The notes: generated by a model not told the origin, from the sequence alone. A stretch of 64,000 bases of DNA from CALVLD01 sp964467585 (GCA_964467585.1 CAYXRF010000006.1:1-64000); one strand, 5' to 3'; positions 8,374 through 17,305 are shown, counted from the first letter of the stretch. Made by a program: numbers and translations.

Positions 8374-9127
8374 GTTCCAAAAGCTCCTTCGCAAGATTTA
8401 TATACGCCTTTGCTCCTGCACATTTGGCGTCATACAGCGTTATGGGCATTCCAAAGCTGGGAGCCTCTCCCAATCGAATTGAACGAGGAATAATCGTGTC
8501 GTACACCTTGTTTTTGAAAAACTTTTTGACCTCGCGTACAACCTGTGCGGAAAGGTTGGTGCGTGCGTCATACATCGTCATAACCACACCCTCAACCTCA
8601 ATATCATCGTTAAGATGCATTCTCACCAATTTTACCGTGTTCATAAGCTGTGCAAGCCCCTCCAACGCGTAATATTCGCATTGAATCGGCACAAGCAGAG
8701 TGTTTGCCGCCGTAAGCGCGTTTAGCGTGAGCAGCCCCAACGATGGCGGGCAATCTATGAATATGTAATCATATTGCTTGTCCACGGTTTTAAGCGCTGA
8801 CTTCAGCTTGCGTTCACGCGCCATCATGCTGACAAGCTCCACCTCCGCGCCCGCAAGCTCTATGCGGGAGGGAAGCAGATCCAGCGTTTCAATCCGCGTG
8901 GGATGAACCGCATCCACGGTTGGCACGTCATTTATCAGCACGTCATAAATGCTGTGCGGACAAGCATTTTTATCAACGCCCATCCCGCTTGTTGCGTTGC
9001 CCTGCGGGTCGATATCCACAAGAAGAACGTGCTTGCCCGTCTGCGCAACGCACGCCGCAAGATTCACGGCGGTGGTTGTTTTGCCCACTCCGCCCTTTTG
9101 ATTTGCAATTGCAATGATTTTAGCCAT
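8363..9127 (-). CDS. parA: Chromosome-partitioning ATPase ParA (Soj)
   Basis: A 254-residue deviant Walker A ATPase that acts with ParB in origin segregation and, as Soj, can regulate DnaA. It begins MAKIIAIANQ with the P-loop KGGVGKTTTAVN, continues with VDIDPQGNATSG (Walker A') and FIDCPPSLGLLTLNAL (Walker B). The start is ATG 9127, six bases after TGTGGAGG. It is the first gene of the coupled train parA-parB-trmN6-rsmI-zincin-rluA/D. Confidence 0.95.
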   Translation of the reverse strand: MAKIIAIANQKGGVGKTTTAVNLAACVAQTGKHVLLVDIDPQGNATSGMGVDKNACPHSIYDVLINDVPTVDAVHPTRIETLDLLPSRIELAGAEVELVSMMARERKLKSALKTVDKQYDYIFIDCPPSLGLLTLNALTAANTLLVPIQCEYYALEGLAQLMNTVKLVRMHLNDDIEVEGVVMTMYDARTNLSAQVVREVKKFFKNKVYDTIIPRSIRLGEAPSFGMPITLYDAKCAGAKAYINLAKELLERDN

Positions 9128-9218
9128 ATGAACCTCCACAATCGGCACGGTATGCTTTTATTATATGCCATGCGGGCGGCAAGCGCAAGTATTAATATGC
9201 GCTTCGGCAATTTTTTAT

Positions 9219-9234
9219 TGTTTCACGTGAAACA
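9219..9234. promoter_or_regulatory. parS: parS site (perfect consensus)
   Basis: TGTTTCACGTGAAACA is the canonical 16-bp bacterial parS palindrome, here 92 bases upstream of the parA start. It should be the loading site for the ParB encoded at 7489-8373. Confidence 0.95.
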
Positions 9235-9283
9235 GCATTGCGGAATTTATTGTGACGACAAATCTGACGGCTTTGTATCAACA

Positions 9284-9315
9284 GTCAGGAATGTTTCACA
9301 TGAAACATTCCTGAC
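9284..9315. promoter_or_regulatory. Second parS-like site inside a 32-bp palindrome
   Basis: The core TGTTTCACATGAAACA (9292-9307) differs from the parS at 9219 only at one central base. It is embedded in a longer inverted repeat: 15-base arms starting GTCAGGAATG and ending CATTCCTGAC around a central CA. The extended symmetry is unusual for parS and could be an additional operator or a site for another protein. Confidence 0.8.
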
Positions 9316-9401
9316 ACTTTCCCATCACACTGCGGGGAATATAAAGCGGCGTGAAAAACGTTCCGCGCCGTTCATTTCAATCAACCGATATTCCCTATAT
9401 T

Positions 9402-10604
9402 TCAACTTTTTTGCTGTAGAAAAAATGCATCGTTAAGACGCTTTTCAGCCTTTTGCGCTTCGCCGGTCGGAATTATTACCGAGATTCGTATTTCTCCCGT
9501 TGTGATATAGCGCGACACAATCCCCAATGCGTTCAATTCGCAAAGCATTTTTGAAACAACGGCACAGCTGTCCGCAAGCCCTGAGCCAACAGCGGAAAGC
9601 GTTGCCAGACCACTTTCAACCGCAACGGAAGAAAATCCCGCTTCACCTTCAGAAATCAGCTTAACAGCCTTTGCGCATATGCTGTCCGCAACAGAAAAGC
9701 TTACGGTTCCGGTTTGTTCGTCAGCACGCTGAGAGCGAATTATAACATCAAGCGGAATTTCATTTTTGGCAAGAAGCTCGAACAAACGTCCCGTATCCGC
9801 GCCCGTTCCCACGCCGCAAACCGTCACCATTGATACTGCGTCCGTCAAAACTATGCCGCTTACGGGCTTTGCCGCCGCAAGAGAATGAACCGTAGTTCCC
9901 GCCAAATTTTCAACACTTGAGCGCACCTCAAAAGCAACGCCGCTGCGCTTTGCCATGCTTACGGATCTGTTGTGAAGCACCTTTGCGCCGAGGGTGCTCA
10001 TTTCCATCATTTCATCATACGAAATTTCGCTGTGCATCACAGCGTCCGGAACGTGGCGCGGGTCGGCAGAATACACGCCACGTACATCTGTATATATATA
10101 GCACGCGTCCGCTTCAAGAGCGGCGGCAAGGGCGATAGCGGTGGTATCCGAGCCGCCGCGCCCAAGCGTGGTTATGTCCTCGCGTGAATTTACGCCCTGA
10201 AATCCCGCAACAACCACAATATTTCCCCTTCCAAGCTCCAGCAGAATGCGCTCCGCATCCACCTCGGTTATTGTGGCTTCGCCGTATCTGTCATCGGTTC
10301 TTATTCCCGCCTGCCACCCGCAAAGCGACACCGCCTTTTGCCCAAGCTTTTGCAGCTCCATTGCCATAAGCGACATGGACGCCTGTTCACCTGTTGAAAG
10401 CAAAACGTCATTTTCTCTCGGCTGAGGGTTGTCGGTCACGCTTTTTGCAAGACGCACAAGCTCGTTTGTGGTGTTGCCGCGTGCGGATACCACAACCACC
10501 ACCCTATGCCCCTCGGCAGCGCGTGCAGCGGCAATCCGTGCCGCGTGCTCCGTCTTTTCATTTGTGGCAAGCGACGAGCCGCCAAATTTCATCACAATCA
10601 ACAT
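9402..10604 (-). CDS. lysC: Aspartate kinase
   Basis: Aspartokinase phosphorylates aspartate in the first step toward lysine, threonine, methionine and diaminopimelate (cell wall and spore dipicolinate). The 400-residue product begins MLIVMKFGGSSLA; the KFGGSS kinase motif, LSTGEQASMSLMA and TLGRGGSDTTAIALAAAL are all present. Two ACT domains occupy about residues 260-400 and are the expected allosteric region. The start is ATG 10604 seven bases after AAAGGAG; longer in-frame starts lack a ribosome site. It is the single-polypeptide monofunctional type, with no homoserine dehydrogenase part. Confidence 0.95.
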   Translation of the reverse strand: MLIVMKFGGSSLATNEKTEHAARIAAARAAEGHRVVVVVSARGNTTNELVRLAKSVTDNPQPRENDVLLSTGEQASMSLMAMELQKLGQKAVSLCGWQAGIRTDDRYGEATITEVDAERILLELGRGNIVVVAGFQGVNSREDITTLGRGGSDTTAIALAAALEADACYIYTDVRGVYSADPRHVPDAVMHSEISYDEMMEMSTLGAKVLHNRSVSMAKRSGVAFEVRSSVENLAGTTVHSLAAAKPVSGIVLTDAVSMVTVCGVGTGADTGRLFELLAKNEIPLDVIIRSQRADEQTGTVSFSVADSICAKAVKLISEGEAGFSSVAVESGLATLSAVGSGLADSCAVVSKMLCELNALGIVSRYITTGEIRISVIIPTGEAQKAEKRLNDAFFLQQKS

Positions 10605-10781
10605 ATATTGCTCCTTTATGACGTTGATACTGTAACAATATTCCGCAACAGTCGTTAATGTCACCAAATTGAGCGCCGAACCAATGTAAAGATTCTGTAT
10701 TATTACTTGTCATATTTATGAATTAAGATGATAGCTTTTTGACCTTTCTGTAAACAATACAACAATATGGGCAAAAAACTC

Positions 10782-10810
10782 TTGCATATACTCTCAAAAA
10801 CAGGTACAAT
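10782..10810 (+). promoter_or_regulatory. Promoter for the coiled-coil hydrolase gene
   Basis: TTGCAT (10782-10787), a 17-base spacer and TACAAT (10805-10810), 110 bases upstream of the GTG start at 10921. The rest of 10605-10781 is AT-rich with nothing else recognised. Confidence 0.55.
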
Positions 10811-10920
10811 TAAGATTAGGCATACCTGTATGGGGCTTTGCTTGCGCAAGTCATTTTGGGTTTGCCGTAATTTTCATCGCTTCGCCTGCTTTTGCGGGCT
10901 TTCGATATAAGGGGGTTCCC

Positions 10921-13233
10921 GTGAGTCTTTCTCTTGAGGTTAAAAAGTTCATCAATTCCGAGCATATTGGCGAATATGTCACCGTTGTGCTGCCAAGCGA
11001 GCTTCCTGTTGACCGTGCGGAGGTGCGCGCCGTCACCCGTGACAAATCGTCCGCCGCCGCCGTACGTTCTTCCGCTGATTCCCTCCGCCGTGAGGCTGTC
11101 GCAGCCGCCGCCGCTTTTGAAGCGACAGACGCCGCTGCCGCCGCCAAGCACGCAGAGCTTTCGGAGGCTGACACGCTTCTTAGCCGTCTCACAAAAAAAC
11201 AAGAGGCGCTTACTCCTTCACTTGATGAGCGAATTGCCGCATACAACGCCACGCAGGCGGATTATGACGGCAAAAATTCTGAATATAACAGCCGTCTTGC
11301 CGCTTTTAAGACGGTTGAGCAGCAAAAGGTTGCCGCCGAAAACGCTTCAGACGAAGCGGCGCGCCGCCTGAACGAATGCCGCGTTGCGGTTGAGCAGGCG
11401 CAGAACGCGCTTACGCTTGAGCAGGAAAACGTCGCAAGGCTTGGCGACCGCACTGTGGAAGTCAATTCATCCGTTGCGGAGGCTCGCGCCCTGTCTGAAA
11501 GCGCGTCTGTCGCTTCTGATGAGGCGCGCCGCCGTGAGGAAGCCTTGACGCAAGAAGTCAGCACGCTTTCCACACAATCCACAGCGCTTTCAGCAGAAAG
11601 CAAGGTTTGCGCAAAGCGCGTTGCGGACGCATCAAAAAACGTTGCAACAGCGCAAAAAAATCTTACAAAGCAGCGTGCGGACGCCGCCGCCTGCCGCGAA
11701 AGTGCGGATTCATATGCATTGACTTCAAACGCAAACGCAGACAAGCTGGCGTTGCTTCGTCAAAAGTCCGCCGCAGCAGACGCACGGGAGAGTGACGCGC
11801 AAAGCGCCGCAGATTCCGCCGCCGCGGAGCTTAATGCCGAGACAGAAAGGCGTGACGCTGCGGACGCGGAGTATACCCGTTCAACCGAAACGCTTTCCGC
11901 GCTGACCCTTCGCCTTGATGAAGCAAAGTCCGCCGCAGCCGCCGCGCTTGCGGAATTTAACGATATTCGTGCGCGTCTGCTTTCGGCCGAAAGCACTTCG
12001 GCAGAGGCGTCCTCGGCAAAATCCGCTTCCGCAGATGCTGTCGGCACATTGGAGCAAACGCTTTTCAGCAGCAAGACCGCCCTTTTGGATGCGGAGCTGT
12101 ACTTTGAAGCCTCACAAAAAGAGGTTGAGGAGCTTAAGCAGCGTGTTGACGCCGCAAAAACCGAGATGGAAATTTCACTCGGCATTATGACCGAGGCGGA
12201 CGCCTCAAATTCTGTCACTCGCGCCTCTTTTGAAGCGGAAAACACAGTTTTTGCCGCCGCACAGGCTGAAACAAACGCTCAGCAGGCACTGCGTGAAAAG
12301 CTTCAGTCCGAATACACGGCTCTTTGTGGCCGCCTGCAAAACGACAGGGACGCCATGGAAGCATCCGAGGCAAAGGCTTCTTCGGCAGAGGCTGACGCTA
12401 TCGAAAAGCAAAATTCCATCCGCACAATATCCACAAAATATGAGACCGCAAAGGTGCATTACATCCAAGCCGGCAAGGGTGAGGATATTTTGCTTATCCA
12501 CACCGTCGGGCAGTCGCTTTACACATTCAGAGACCTCATAACCAAGCTTTCTTCAAACTTCCGCGTCACCGCGCTGGATCTGGTTGGCTTTGGCTATTCC
12601 GACAAACCATATGTTTTTGGTTACACAATGGAGGAATATGCCGATTTTATCGCCCGCTTTATGGAGGCTTTGGGGATTGACTGTGCGCACATATACGCTT
12701 TTTCGATGGGTGCAGGCTATGCGCTGTTTTTTGCGCGTAAATATCCCGAAAGAATCAATCGCCTTGTGCTGATGTCCCCCGGCGGTATCACACCCGATAT
12801 GCCTATGTCGGTTCGCATGATTGAGAGCGGTCTTTTCGGGGGGCTTGCCTGCCGTCTTTACAACTACAAAACAGTTGAAAAGATGCTTACGGGCTGCTTC
12901 TTTGACCTCACAAACATTACGGACGCACTTTTGACTGAGTATTACCGTCCCGCTTCAGAGCCGGACACGCGTGGGATTATCCGCACCTGCCTTTACAATT
13001 TTGATGATGACGCCGTAATTCACACCTTGCGCGACGTCAAGTGCGAAACGCTTTTGCTTTGGGGCAATGAGGATAAATGGCATCCCACGGAGATGAGCGA
13101 TATTTTCCGCGCCGCTCTCCCCTCCTGCAAATATTTTGAGGTGCGTAACGCGGGGCATCTTGCCCATGAGGAAAAGCCCGAGCGTGTTGCAACCTTAATA
13201 AAGCAATTTATTCCGTGCGGTTATGAAGAATAG
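10921..13233 (+). CDS. Ala-rich coiled-coil protein fused to an alpha/beta hydrolase
   Basis: A 770-residue protein starting with GTG 10921, eight bases or so after AAGGGGG. Residues 1-40 are a short globular or beta-like start; residues about 45-505 are a very Ala/Ser/Glu-rich, charged, helical region with heptad character, lacking a signal peptide or membrane segment. Residues about 505-770 are a complete alpha/beta hydrolase: LLIHTVGQS, the nucleophile elbow YAFSMGAG (Ser595), Asp718 in WGNEDKWHP and His746 in RNAGHLAHEE form a full catalytic triad. The hydrolase resembles the esterase/peroxidase-like superfamily but its substrate is unknown. It occupies the place between lysC/parAB and the DnaA-box cluster. 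The fusion of a roughly 460-residue coiled coil to this fold is not one I recognise. Confidence 0.85.
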   Translation: MSLSLEVKKFINSEHIGEYVTVVLPSELPVDRAEVRAVTRDKSSAAAVRSSADSLRREAVAAAAAFEATDAAAAAKHAELSEADTLLSRLTKKQEALTPSLDERIAAYNATQADYDGKNSEYNSRLAAFKTVEQQKVAAENASDEAARRLNECRVAVEQAQNALTLEQENVARLGDRTVEVNSSVAEARALSESASVASDEARRREEALTQEVSTLSTQSTALSAESKVCAKRVADASKNVATAQKNLTKQRADAAACRESADSYALTSNANADKLALLRQKSAAADARESDAQSAADSAAAELNAETERRDAADAEYTRSTETLSALTLRLDEAKSAAAAALAEFNDIRARLLSAESTSAEASSAKSASADAVGTLEQTLFSSKTALLDAELYFEASQKEVEELKQRVDAAKTEMEISLGIMTEADASNSVTRASFEAENTVFAAAQAETNAQQALREKLQSEYTALCGRLQNDRDAMEASEAKASSAEADAIEKQNSIRTISTKYETAKVHYIQAGKGEDILLIHTVGQSLYTFRDLITKLSSNFRVTALDLVGFGYSDKPYVFGYTMEEYADFIARFMEALGIDCAHIYAFSMGAGYALFFARKYPERINRLVLMSPGGITPDMPMSVRMIESGLFGGLACRLYNYKTVEKMLTGCFFDLTNITDALLTEYYRPASEPDTRGIIRTCLYNFDDDAVIHTLRDVKCETLLLWGNEDKWHPTEMSDIFRAALPSCKYFEVRNAGHLAHEEKPERVATLIKQFIPCGYEE

Positions 13234-13291
13234 TTTGTCGCGTGATGCAATGTCGATATTCTGTTTTTCGTAATTGTGTCTTTCCACATAC

Positions 13292-13508
13292 TGTGGATAA
13301 CTGTGGATAAAACCTGTGGATAATGTGGATAACTTTTTTTGAGAGTCTATTTTTTCCACATTATCCGTGTGGATAACTTGCTTGTGGATAAGTATAACTC
13401 GGATAACTTGGAAAGTGTGGATAACTTTGACGGTTATCCACAAAATGCCAACAGCCTTATCCACAGCATTTTTACATGTGAAACAAGCACAAAAACGGGT
13501 TATCCGCA
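13292..13508. other. oriC: DnaA-box cluster, candidate oriC
   Basis: Nine exact 9-mers TGTGGATAA or its complement TTATCCACA lie at 13292, 13302, 13315, 13324, 13368, 13383, 13416 (minus-oriented as TGTGGATAA) and 13434, 13457 (TTATCCACA). Near matches are at 13352 (TTTTCCACA), 13398 and 13500 (TTATCCGCA). Four of them are packed head-to-tail within 41 bases, followed by an AT-rich run at 13331-13355. The cluster is directly upstream of dnaN, the usual position of an origin when dnaA is absent from that spot. No gene is seen in 13234-13613. Confidence 0.88.
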
Positions 13509-13613
13509 GTTTCCACAACCCCTACTGCTACTACTGTTTTAATAATGATGAAGATGTTGTATGCATACCCAACATTTTCATCAAACCGATACCATCGAGG
13601 AGGAATTTTAACC

Positions 13614-14729
13614 ATGAAGTTTTTTGTTAACACTTCAGAGATGAAGGAGGCCGTTGCGGCGGTTTCAAAGGCGTTGCCTTCAAGCAGCTCCGTTTCGCTG
13701 CTGGAGGGCATCTACATCAAGGCGTCGGGCAACGAGCTTTATCTCAAATGCTTCGACCTCTCCCTTCTTATTGAAACATCCATTCCCGCAGTTGTGGAGG
13801 AGGATGGCACGGCGATAATTCCGGGCAGGCTCACAACGGATTTGATACGTCGAATGGATGGCGAAACCATTGATTTTTCGTCTGAAAAGATGACAATGTT
13901 CATCAAATGCGGCAGAATCAAGGGCAATTTGCAGTTTCTTGACCCAACCGATTATCCCAAGATGGAAAGTGACAATGATGAGCTGAGGCTTTCCATAAAG
14001 CCGTCGCTGCTTAAAAGCATGATTAAGCAAACAGCCTTTGCCGCCTCAACCGAAGCTGTCAAGCCGATTCTTACAGGTGTTTTGTGTGAGTTTTTGGGTG
14101 ACGGTTGGTTAAGCATGGTGGCGCTGGACGGCTATCGGCTTGCCAAGCGAACCGAGCATATCGGCGCGGAGGACGGAATTTCGCGAAGGATTGTTGTTCC
14201 CGCAGCCGCCTTGAAAGAGATTTCAAACATTTTGCCTGACGCGGAAGACGCCATACAAATGATATTGATGAAAAAGCAGATAAAATTCATTGTCGGTGGG
14301 ACGATAATTACATCACGTCTTTTAGACGGTGAATTTATCAGTTATTCGAATATCCTTCCAAAAATATTCTGTACACACGTTGTTATCAGCCGTGCGGAGA
14401 TGCTTTCAGCGGTGGAAACGGCAATGCTTATGGCGCGAGAATCCAAAAACAGTCTTATTAAAATGACTTTCGGGCGCGATATGCTGACAATCAACGCAAA
14501 CAGCGAAAACGGCAAGGTTAATGAGGAGGTTGACCTTAACCTCACGGGAAGCGAGCTTGAAATTGCCTTTAACGGACGCTATTTTATGGATGCTCTTCGC
14601 GTGATTGAGGACGATTGTGTTGCGCTGAGCCTCAACAACAGCGTTACGCCATGCGTTATCGAACCAACCTCCGGAGAGAGCTTTTACTATCTTGTGCTGC
14701 CTGTGCGCATACTTACAGGCGTCGATTAA
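13614..14729 (+). CDS. dnaN: DNA polymerase III beta subunit (sliding clamp)
   Basis: The beta clamp encircles DNA and tethers the replicative polymerase and repair proteins. The 371-residue product starts at ATG 13614 after GAGGAGGAATTTTAACC. It shows the three-domain clamp pattern: MKFFVNTSEMKEAV at the N-terminus, VALDGYRLAKR in domain 2, and the invariant C-terminal YLVLPVRI. It lies immediately after the DnaA-box cluster and is followed eight bases later by an aminopeptidase gene, not by recF as is usual. Confidence 0.96.
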   Translation: MKFFVNTSEMKEAVAAVSKALPSSSSVSLLEGIYIKASGNELYLKCFDLSLLIETSIPAVVEEDGTAIIPGRLTTDLIRRMDGETIDFSSEKMTMFIKCGRIKGNLQFLDPTDYPKMESDNDELRLSIKPSLLKSMIKQTAFAASTEAVKPILTGVLCEFLGDGWLSMVALDGYRLAKRTEHIGAEDGISRRIVVPAAALKEISNILPDAEDAIQMILMKKQIKFIVGGTIITSRLLDGEFISYSNILPKIFCTHVVISRAEMLSAVETAMLMARESKNSLIKMTFGRDMLTINANSENGKVNEEVDLNLTGSELEIAFNGRYFMDALRVIEDDCVALSLNNSVTPCVIEPTSGESFYYLVLPVRILTGVD

Positions 14730-14737
14730 GGAGAAAT

Positions 14738-15973
14738 ATGGATACAAAAATGCTTGAGCAATATGCGCGTCTTATCGTTGAAACTGGTGTGAACGTGCAA
14801 AAAAATCAACCTGTCATGATCAATTGTCCAATTGAGGGAGCAGCTTTTGGCAGGCTGCTTGCCAAGGCGGCATACGATTGCGGCGCAAGCGAGGTTGTTT
14901 TTAATTGGAGAGACGATACCCTTACAAGGCTTTTTTATTTGCATGGTGAGGATTCTCTTTTTGACATAACACGCAGCTGGGATGCAGACAAATACAACAA
15001 GCTTGCGGAAATGAACGCGTGCTGTATTTCGGTTTCCGGCTCCGATCCGGAGTGCCTGAAGGGTGTTGATCCGGAGCGCATACGCCGCAGAGACAATGCA
15101 GTTGGGCGTGATTACAAGCCGTTTTATCGCCGCATGACAAACAACGAGACTGCATGGTGCGTTGCTTCCGTGCCTGTTCCCGCATGGGCAAAGCGTGTTT
15201 TTCCCGAGCTTTCGGAGGATGAAGCGATTGAACGTCTCTGGAGTGAAATTTTTAAGTCCGTCCGCATAACCGAGGGCAAGGACGCTGTTGCGGAATGGAA
15301 AAATCACTGTGCCACGCTTAAAAAACACGTTGAAAAAATGAACGCGTACAATTTTAAGTTCCTTCGCTACACAAACAGCTTGGGCACGGATTTAACCGTT
15401 GAAATGCCCGAAAATCACGTTTGGAAGGCGGGCGGCGACACAACTCCACAGGGCGTGGCGTTCAATGCCAATATGCCCACGGAGGAGGTATTTTGCGCTC
15501 CAAAGCGCGACGGTGTTAACGGCGTGCTTTATGCCGCACTCCCATTGGTGTTGAATGGGAACCTTGTAACGGGAATTCGCTTCAAATTTAAAAAAGGACG
15601 AATTGTTGACGTCACGGCGGATACCTGTGAGGACGTGCTGAAAAAGGCTGTCGACACGGATGAAGGCTCTCACTATCTGGGTGAGATTGCTCTCGTGCCG
15701 AATGATTCACCGATTTCAAACAGCAAAATTCTTTTCTACAACACGCTTTTTGACGAAAACGCCTCCTGTCATTTTGCATTTGGTGAGGCTTATCCCTCCT
15801 CAATTAAGGGCGGAGAAAAAATGGAGCTTGACGAGCTTTGGGAGCACGGAATAAATGCGGAAAGCAACACCCATATTGACTTTATGGTTGGCACTGCCGA
15901 TCTTTCAATTGTGGGGACGACCCATGACGGCAAAATGATCGACGTTTTCAAAAACGGCAACTTCGCATTCTAA
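14738..15973 (+). CDS. M29-family aminopeptidase
   Basis: A 411-residue metallo-aminopeptidase of the AmpS/PepS (M29, thermophilic aminopeptidase) family that removes N-terminal residues from peptides in the cytoplasm. Metal-ligand regions are present: MPTEEVFCAPKRDGVNG, CHFAFGEAYPSS and NTHIDFMVGTADLSIVG with His-x-Asp. The ATG at 14738 follows AAGGAGAAAT and lies eight bases after the dnaN stop, so the two are probably co-transcribed. A strong terminator follows. Confidence 0.92.
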   Translation: MDTKMLEQYARLIVETGVNVQKNQPVMINCPIEGAAFGRLLAKAAYDCGASEVVFNWRDDTLTRLFYLHGEDSLFDITRSWDADKYNKLAEMNACCISVSGSDPECLKGVDPERIRRRDNAVGRDYKPFYRRMTNNETAWCVASVPVPAWAKRVFPELSEDEAIERLWSEIFKSVRITEGKDAVAEWKNHCATLKKHVEKMNAYNFKFLRYTNSLGTDLTVEMPENHVWKAGGDTTPQGVAFNANMPTEEVFCAPKRDGVNGVLYAALPLVLNGNLVTGIRFKFKKGRIVDVTADTCEDVLKKAVDTDEGSHYLGEIALVPNDSPISNSKILFYNTLFDENASCHFAFGEAYPSSIKGGEKMELDELWEHGINAESNTHIDFMVGTADLSIVGTTHDGKMIDVFKNGNFAF

Positions 15974-15991
15974 AAGTAAAAATATGATTAC

Positions 15992-16026
15992 CCCTCCCCA
16001 CGGTTTTTTTGTGAGGAGGGTTTTTT
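15992..16026 (+). terminator. Rho-independent terminator after the dnaN-aminopeptidase pair
   Basis: Stem CCCTCCCCAC / GTGAGGAGGG with a T-rich loop, followed by TTTTTTG. Confidence 0.85.
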
Positions 16027-16062
16027 GTTGCAATAATAGACATTTTTGTGCCAATCGGCAGC

Positions 16063-16701
16063 TTATTTTGTGCCGAAAAGCCTGTCGCCCGCATCGCCCA
16101 AGCCGGGCACGATATAGCCATGCTCATTTAGACCTTGGTCAATGGCTGCGGTGTAAATTTGCACGTCCGGATGTGCCGCGTAAACGGCGCGAATGCCCTC
16201 CGGCACGGATACAAGATTCATCAGCCGCACAGAGCGCGCCCCGCGCTCCTTCACAATGCGTATGCCCTCGCAAGCCGAGCCGCCGGTTGCAAGCATGGGG
16301 TCAACAACAATAATTTCTCTGTCCTCAATATCGGCGGGCAGCTTGCAATAATAGCTGACAGGCTTAAGCGTTTCAGGGTCACGATAAAGCCCGATATGTC
16401 CCATCTTTGCGGTTGGAATCAGCGCCATAATGCCATCCGCCATGCCAAGCCCCGCACGCAAAATAGGCACAACGCCAAGCTTGCACGAAACAAGCATATG
16501 CGCAGTTGTGGTTGCAATAGGAGTTTCAATCTGAACATCGTCCAATTTGAGGTCCCTCGTTACCTCATATGCCAAAAGAGTTGAAAGCTCCTGAAGCAGA
16601 CAGCGAAAATCCTTTGTGCCTGTGTTTTTATCCCTCAATAAAGAGAGCTTGTGCTGTACCAAAGGATGGTCGATAACCGTAACATTTGAAAATTCGTTCA
16701 T
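16063..16701 (-). CDS. upp: Uracil phosphoribosyltransferase
   Basis: Converts uracil and PRPP to UMP in pyrimidine salvage. The 212-residue protein has the family pattern: VTVIDHPLVQHKLSLLRDK near the N-terminus, VVPILRAGLGMADG, and the PRPP-binding loop VVDPMLATGGSACEGI; the C-terminal uracil-binding GYIVPGLGDAGDRLFGTK is intact. The start ATG 16701 follows GAGGTAAAGATA. It lies downstream of rpiB, separated by a terminator hairpin. Confidence 0.96.
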   Translation of the reverse strand: MNEFSNVTVIDHPLVQHKLSLLRDKNTGTKDFRCLLQELSTLLAYEVTRDLKLDDVQIETPIATTTAHMLVSCKLGVVPILRAGLGMADGIMALIPTAKMGHIGLYRDPETLKPVSYYCKLPADIEDREIIVVDPMLATGGSACEGIRIVKERGARSVRLMNLVSVPEGIRAVYAAHPDVQIYTAAIDQGLNEHGYIVPGLGDAGDRLFGTK

Positions 16702-16790
16702 TATCTTTACCTCACATATATAATAGTTTATATTGACGAATAATTTTGCGGATGAAGCACACGCGTCTATTGCTCGCTGCATTATTCGTT

Positions 16791-16826
16791 AAAAAAGGCA
16801 CTTGCCAAAAGCGGCTTGTGCCTAAA
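16791..16826 (-). terminator. Terminator after rpiB
   Basis: On the minus strand, AGGCACAAGCC and GGCAAGTGCC pair around GCTTTT and are followed by TTTTTT. It ends the yqhQ-rpiB transcript, so upp may have its own promoter in 16702-16790. Confidence 0.8.
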
Positions 16827-16829
16827 AAA

Positions 16830-17273
16830 TCAAAGCTTTTCAGTATAAGAAGCGATTTTGTCAAGCCGCGACTGATGCCTTCCGCCCTCGTATTCGGTGG
16901 AAAGCCACGTTTCGACAATCGCCTTTGCGGTTTCAACCCCAATTATGCGCCCGCCCATCGCAAGAATATTTGAATCATTATGACGCCGCGTAAGACTTGC
17001 GGATACCACATCGCCGCAAAGCGCACAGCGCACCTCGGGAAATCTGTTGCAGCAGATTGAAACGCCAATCCCCGTGCCGCAGATTATTATCCCGTGGGAA
17101 TATTTGCCCGCCGCAACCTCGCTTGCAAGAGGGAATGCGATATCGGGATAATCAACGCTTTCGGTCGAAAAACAACCTATATCATGCACACTGTAACCAA
17201 GCTGTTCAATATACGGAATAAGCTGCTGCTTCAAAGCAAAGCCGCCGTGGTCGCATCCAACAATAATTTGCAT
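16830..17273 (-). CDS. rpiB: Ribose-5-phosphate isomerase B
   Basis: Interconverts ribose 5-phosphate and ribulose 5-phosphate (non-oxidative pentose phosphate pathway). The 147-residue LacAB/RpiB-fold protein begins MQIIVGCDHGGFALK, with HDIGCFSTESVDYPDIA, the active-site GIIICGTGIGVSI and RRHNDSNILAMGGRIIG. The start ATG 17273 sits 10 bases after GGAG. It is co-oriented with sua5, prfA, capA, prmC and yqhQ upstream. Confidence 0.95.
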   Translation of the reverse strand: MQIIVGCDHGGFALKQQLIPYIEQLGYSVHDIGCFSTESVDYPDIAFPLASEVAAGKYSHGIIICGTGIGVSICCNRFPEVRCALCGDVVSASLTRRHNDSNILAMGGRIIGVETAKAIVETWLSTEYEGGRHQSRLDKIASYTEKL

Positions 17274-17305
17274 ATTGTCAAAGCTCCTTTCAATCAAAAA
17301 TAGGT

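Noticed and set aside
11262..12245. Long minus-strand frames within the coiled-coil gene
   Set aside because: Antisense to an Ala/Ser/Glu-rich region, where such shadows are common; no start signals.
13470..13485. Third parS-like sequence next to the DnaA boxes
   Set aside because: Three of 16 positions differ from consensus and only the right half-site is good.
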